From Aureibacter tunicatorum (GTDB taxonomy: Bacteria; Bacteroidota; Bacteroidia; Cytophagales; Cyclobacteriaceae): a DNA stretch of 64,000 nucleotides. The number at the start of each line of letters is the position of its first letter. Within the stretch, counting starts at the first letter, position 1. Where the stretch lies: NCBI RefSeq assembly GCF_036492635.1, contig NZ_AP025305.1, positions 3,658,001-3,722,000 of the forward strand. The letters are read 5' to 3'. The translations under genes and the position numbers were made by a program. This document shows, piece after piece, positions 62,901-64,000 of this stretch. The notes beneath the pieces were generated by a model. It worked only from the letters and a program-made list of their open reading frames with translations. It made no database searches and was not told the origin of the DNA.

Positions 62901-64000
62901 TGTATTTCTCTTATAGTATTTACTATAACTATCATCAGGGAAGTCAACATCATCAGCGTAACTCTGAAGATCAGCCAAAGTCATCCCTGAGATCCACATT
63001 TCTCCCGATTCGACTTTGCGGCCCAGTCGATCATATTTAGAATATGATGCTTTTCTATCTTCTTTCTGCTGAGCATTTTGAGAAAAACGCAACATGCTCT
63101 TGCTGTCATAGATAAAGTTTGTCTCTCCACCGTCAGGGCTATTTTGCCATACCAGTTGGTTTAGCGAATTGTATTTATAGCGGGTTTTCAACTCATGAGC
63201 TGGGTGTATCCCCAAGTCCTGCGGACGATCAGCATTCACCAATTGATTAATTTGACTCTGATTAGTGATAGGATTTACTCCCGCAGGCGGCACTGTCTGC
63301 ACCAGATTGCCCGCTTGGTCATAGTAGTACAAAGTGTAATGGTACTCCTTAGGCTTGTATGTGTAGTCAAAATCCTCGTTGGCATTCTTGATGCAATTGC
63401 CAATGTAATTTTCGAATAATCGACCGCCAATTTCTTCCACAAACTTTCTTTCAGCTTCCAGACGCAAGTATTCTTCCTCCTCTTCCAAATCCCTGATGCA
63501 TTGCTCTTTTTTCTTCTCTTTGAGGTCGGTGATCTCTTCATCCGTAAGACCCATCAAAAGTATAGTGGAATTCTGGTCGTTGTATTTGGTGCAGTAAATT
63601 TGTTCTGAAACAGACAACCTTATCACATAACTTGTTAATTCCAAAGGAGGGTATCCGGTATCTCCGCGTTGACCTTCCAAACCATTATTAGCCCTAGCCC
63701 CTCCACTTGCATCTATTTTTTTTGTATTGATTTTAAAGATATAAGCACCTTCATCACTTTGATCTACACTATTAATATCTAAAAAAGGATCTACACCTTT
63801 TTTTAAAAGTATAAGATTGCTCTTTCTACCAATGGTTACTTCATCTGTTGGATTTAAAAATTTATACCATGAATATTCAATAACATAACCATCTGGTAAC
63901 GTAAGATTATTATCTATATTAGCATAAATCCTTACATTATCTTGCTCTTTAGCATTTATTTTCATCCCTCCACATTTCCCAACAGAATATTGAGTAAAAT
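59922..64000 (-). CDS. RHS-repeat polymorphic toxin protein, 5' end outside window
   Basis: At least 1,359 codons; an ATG at 63965 exists but the frame stays open to the window edge, so the protein is probably longer. The visible front resembles an Ig-like module (IEYSWYKFLNPTDE; INSVDQSDEGAYIF), then a helical Glu-rich segment, then YD repeats (YHYTLYYYDQAGNLVQTVPP, LNQLVWQNSPDGGETNFIYD, AYDTEYSYDPNGNIMTLNRY). The RHS core GYRYGFNGKEKDQNGEWGS, then YDYGFRIYNPVIAKFLSVDP, lies near residues 1000-1050, with PYHFAGNTPIMAIDIDGLE ending it. The remaining about 280 residues are a variable tip of unknown activity. No immunity gene follows; the downstream 100 bases are repeat debris. RHS shells encapsulate toxins delivered to competitors or hosts. 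Confidence 0.9.
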   Translation of the reverse strand, partial: FTQYSVGKCGGMKINAKEQDNVRIYANIDNNLTLPDGYVIEYSWYKFLNPTDEVTIGRKSNLILLKKGVDPFLDINSVDQSDEGAYIFKINTKKIDASGGARANNGLEGQRGDTGYPPLELTSYVIRLSVSEQIYCTKYNDQNSTILLMGLTDEEITDLKEKKKEQCIRDLEEEEEYLRLEAERKFVEEIGGRLFENYIGNCIKNANEDFDYTYKPKEYHYTLYYYDQAGNLVQTVPPAGVNPITNQSQINQLVNADRPQDLGIHPAHELKTRYKYNSLNQLVWQNSPDGGETNFIYDSKSMLRFSQNAQQKEDRKASYSKYDRLGRKVESGEMWISGMTLADLQSYADDVDFPDDSYSKYYKRNTYYDLPVADLPEYRSWFSKFEQENLRNRVSLIVSTEQNSLFHPRDFNVGAAYYKSYTAYSYDVHGNVKSITQDFDLGKPKRTDYRYDLISGNVNYVFYQEGESDQFIHMYEYDADNRLTQVSTSIDGHVFSTEAKYIYYPHGPLARVVLGDEGTQVQGLDYYYTLQGWIKGVNMPKGSDPGNDGATDNTAKDAFAYELGYFNGDYEPIGDVSIANQDGNQWSAFQSTARNGSSNGLYNGNIAWMVTDLPEVGKRHENDDKSVQMMAYRYDQLNRIIASSSLQHTGNGQFSKQSKAYDTEYSYDPNGNIMTLNRYNYHGVLDNELVYNYYDGTNQLSSVTNGKYHVTTPDYNPLDHKIYNQGELPTQTDHVAKITATGSSYANSQGVYTKLKAGDYIDFAPDFNAAEGSNLEAYVEALEGTPKGLPDQEHENYVYDKIGNLIEDKSEGVTIDWTVQGKVKAIRKSDGTKLLFNYDATGNRVSKTKITLRSHKYLPSEVLPGMNPSRNYTGSVRNVYRHDMTRYYRDASGNVLATETQQSRYTWEAEYYNNDRGPSTLWGQEAYQYPDRESIAHTIYGGSSRLGEYTGGVASGTKELGHRQYELSNHLGNVLAVVSDKMSILDGEREAEVLSTSDYYPFGLQMIGRTFDSGGYRYGFNGKEKDQNGEWGSQTNYDYGFRIYNPVIAKFLSVDPLTADYPWFSPYHFAGNTPIMAIDIDGLETLVTINSDDFLRKLDLAIQDDLNVSRMSELVDLALKFCRPDDGFYSTTMYKGSEYAATAVPINNVEGLSVGDIRVQDNNGNHLFDVKYEKNHVIKQKIRDNTEAFGELFVKPLKFIGTVFNEYFNGIYEEGNGDVVSGGFHLYMDGGTGYTKMKSLSNEENKDVFELLNTLGYSKNIGGTVTSFDLAGFVNTNAVLKQEYDATVSKQLINYDVNYGVKFDTTYSGKSMYQTSTGKGWVMFYTLEDGKVTDSVWRWNIPHTQTATGPYLNEEPEL

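Noticed and set aside
1-64000. tRNA or rRNA genes
   Set aside because: Scanned for cloverleaf ends and conserved rRNA blocks by eye and found none; absence is not certain without a covariance search.

Overview
The window looks like a Bacteroidota chromosome, most likely a marine Cytophagales/Flammeovirga-type genome. The basis is gene content: a SusC-style TonB-dependent receptor, Bacteroidota lipoprotein signals, a CCDC81-type HU/SPOR protein, paired DUF3857 proteins, DUF4153, a SigZ-type sigma factor, an AT-rich background and one plausible TAnnTTTG promoter. This is inference from families; no rRNA or tRNA was found to anchor taxonomy.

Left part (1-9,400): small unassigned genes, a GNAT fragment, a lipoprotein with an HtrA-like protease domain, an IS4-type transposase remnant, a macro-domain protein, and a minus-strand pair resembling LodA (quinoprotein amino-acid oxidase) and its maturation flavoprotein LodB. 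At 9,380-11,157 a P-loop kinase gene overlaps a Thg1-like 3'-5' RNA polymerase gene and is followed by an unknown gene: a candidate RNA 5'-end repair operon. At 11,187-13,386 three minus-strand genes (flavoprotein, 61-residue peptide, SigZ-like sigma factor) all carry vicinal Cys-Cys pairs, suggesting a thiol or metalloid response unit.

Middle (13,400-45,900): mostly ordinary chromosomal genes. They include periplasmic thioredoxin-fold proteins, a methyltransferase, a Crp/Fnr regulator with a redoxin gene, a TonB receptor with a beta-helix surface lipoprotein, DUF4153, a PhoD-like phosphatase with an 871-residue unknown, a YiaW/YiaV/NodT-like efflux operon, two overlapping transglutaminase-like DUF3857 genes, Tag glycosylase, an HU/SPOR protein and a TlpA-like lipoprotein. 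Two other large unknowns (427 and 797 residues) have features of secreted effectors, but this is speculative. Hairpin terminators separate many units.

Right part (45,900-64,000): a repeat-rich accessory region. A RAYT transposase gene (50,608-51,159) sits among dozens of short palindromes sharing a CAAGTTT..AACTTG core. They are arranged as a 110-bp tandem array, an exactly 57-bp tandem array of about 12 units, and a 202-bp composite (BIME-like) element in at least four full copies. Beyond these lie an rhs tip fragment with an overlapping downstream gene (putative immunity), then a GC-rich mobile element with two overlapping tyrosine recombinase genes (one canonical, one lacking catalytic residues) and a CHC2/Toprim/ATPase gene. 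The last carries three in-frame copies of a 20-bp palindrome and has lost its start where it meets a 202-bp element. The window ends inside a large RHS protein gene whose C-terminal tip has no visible immunity gene.
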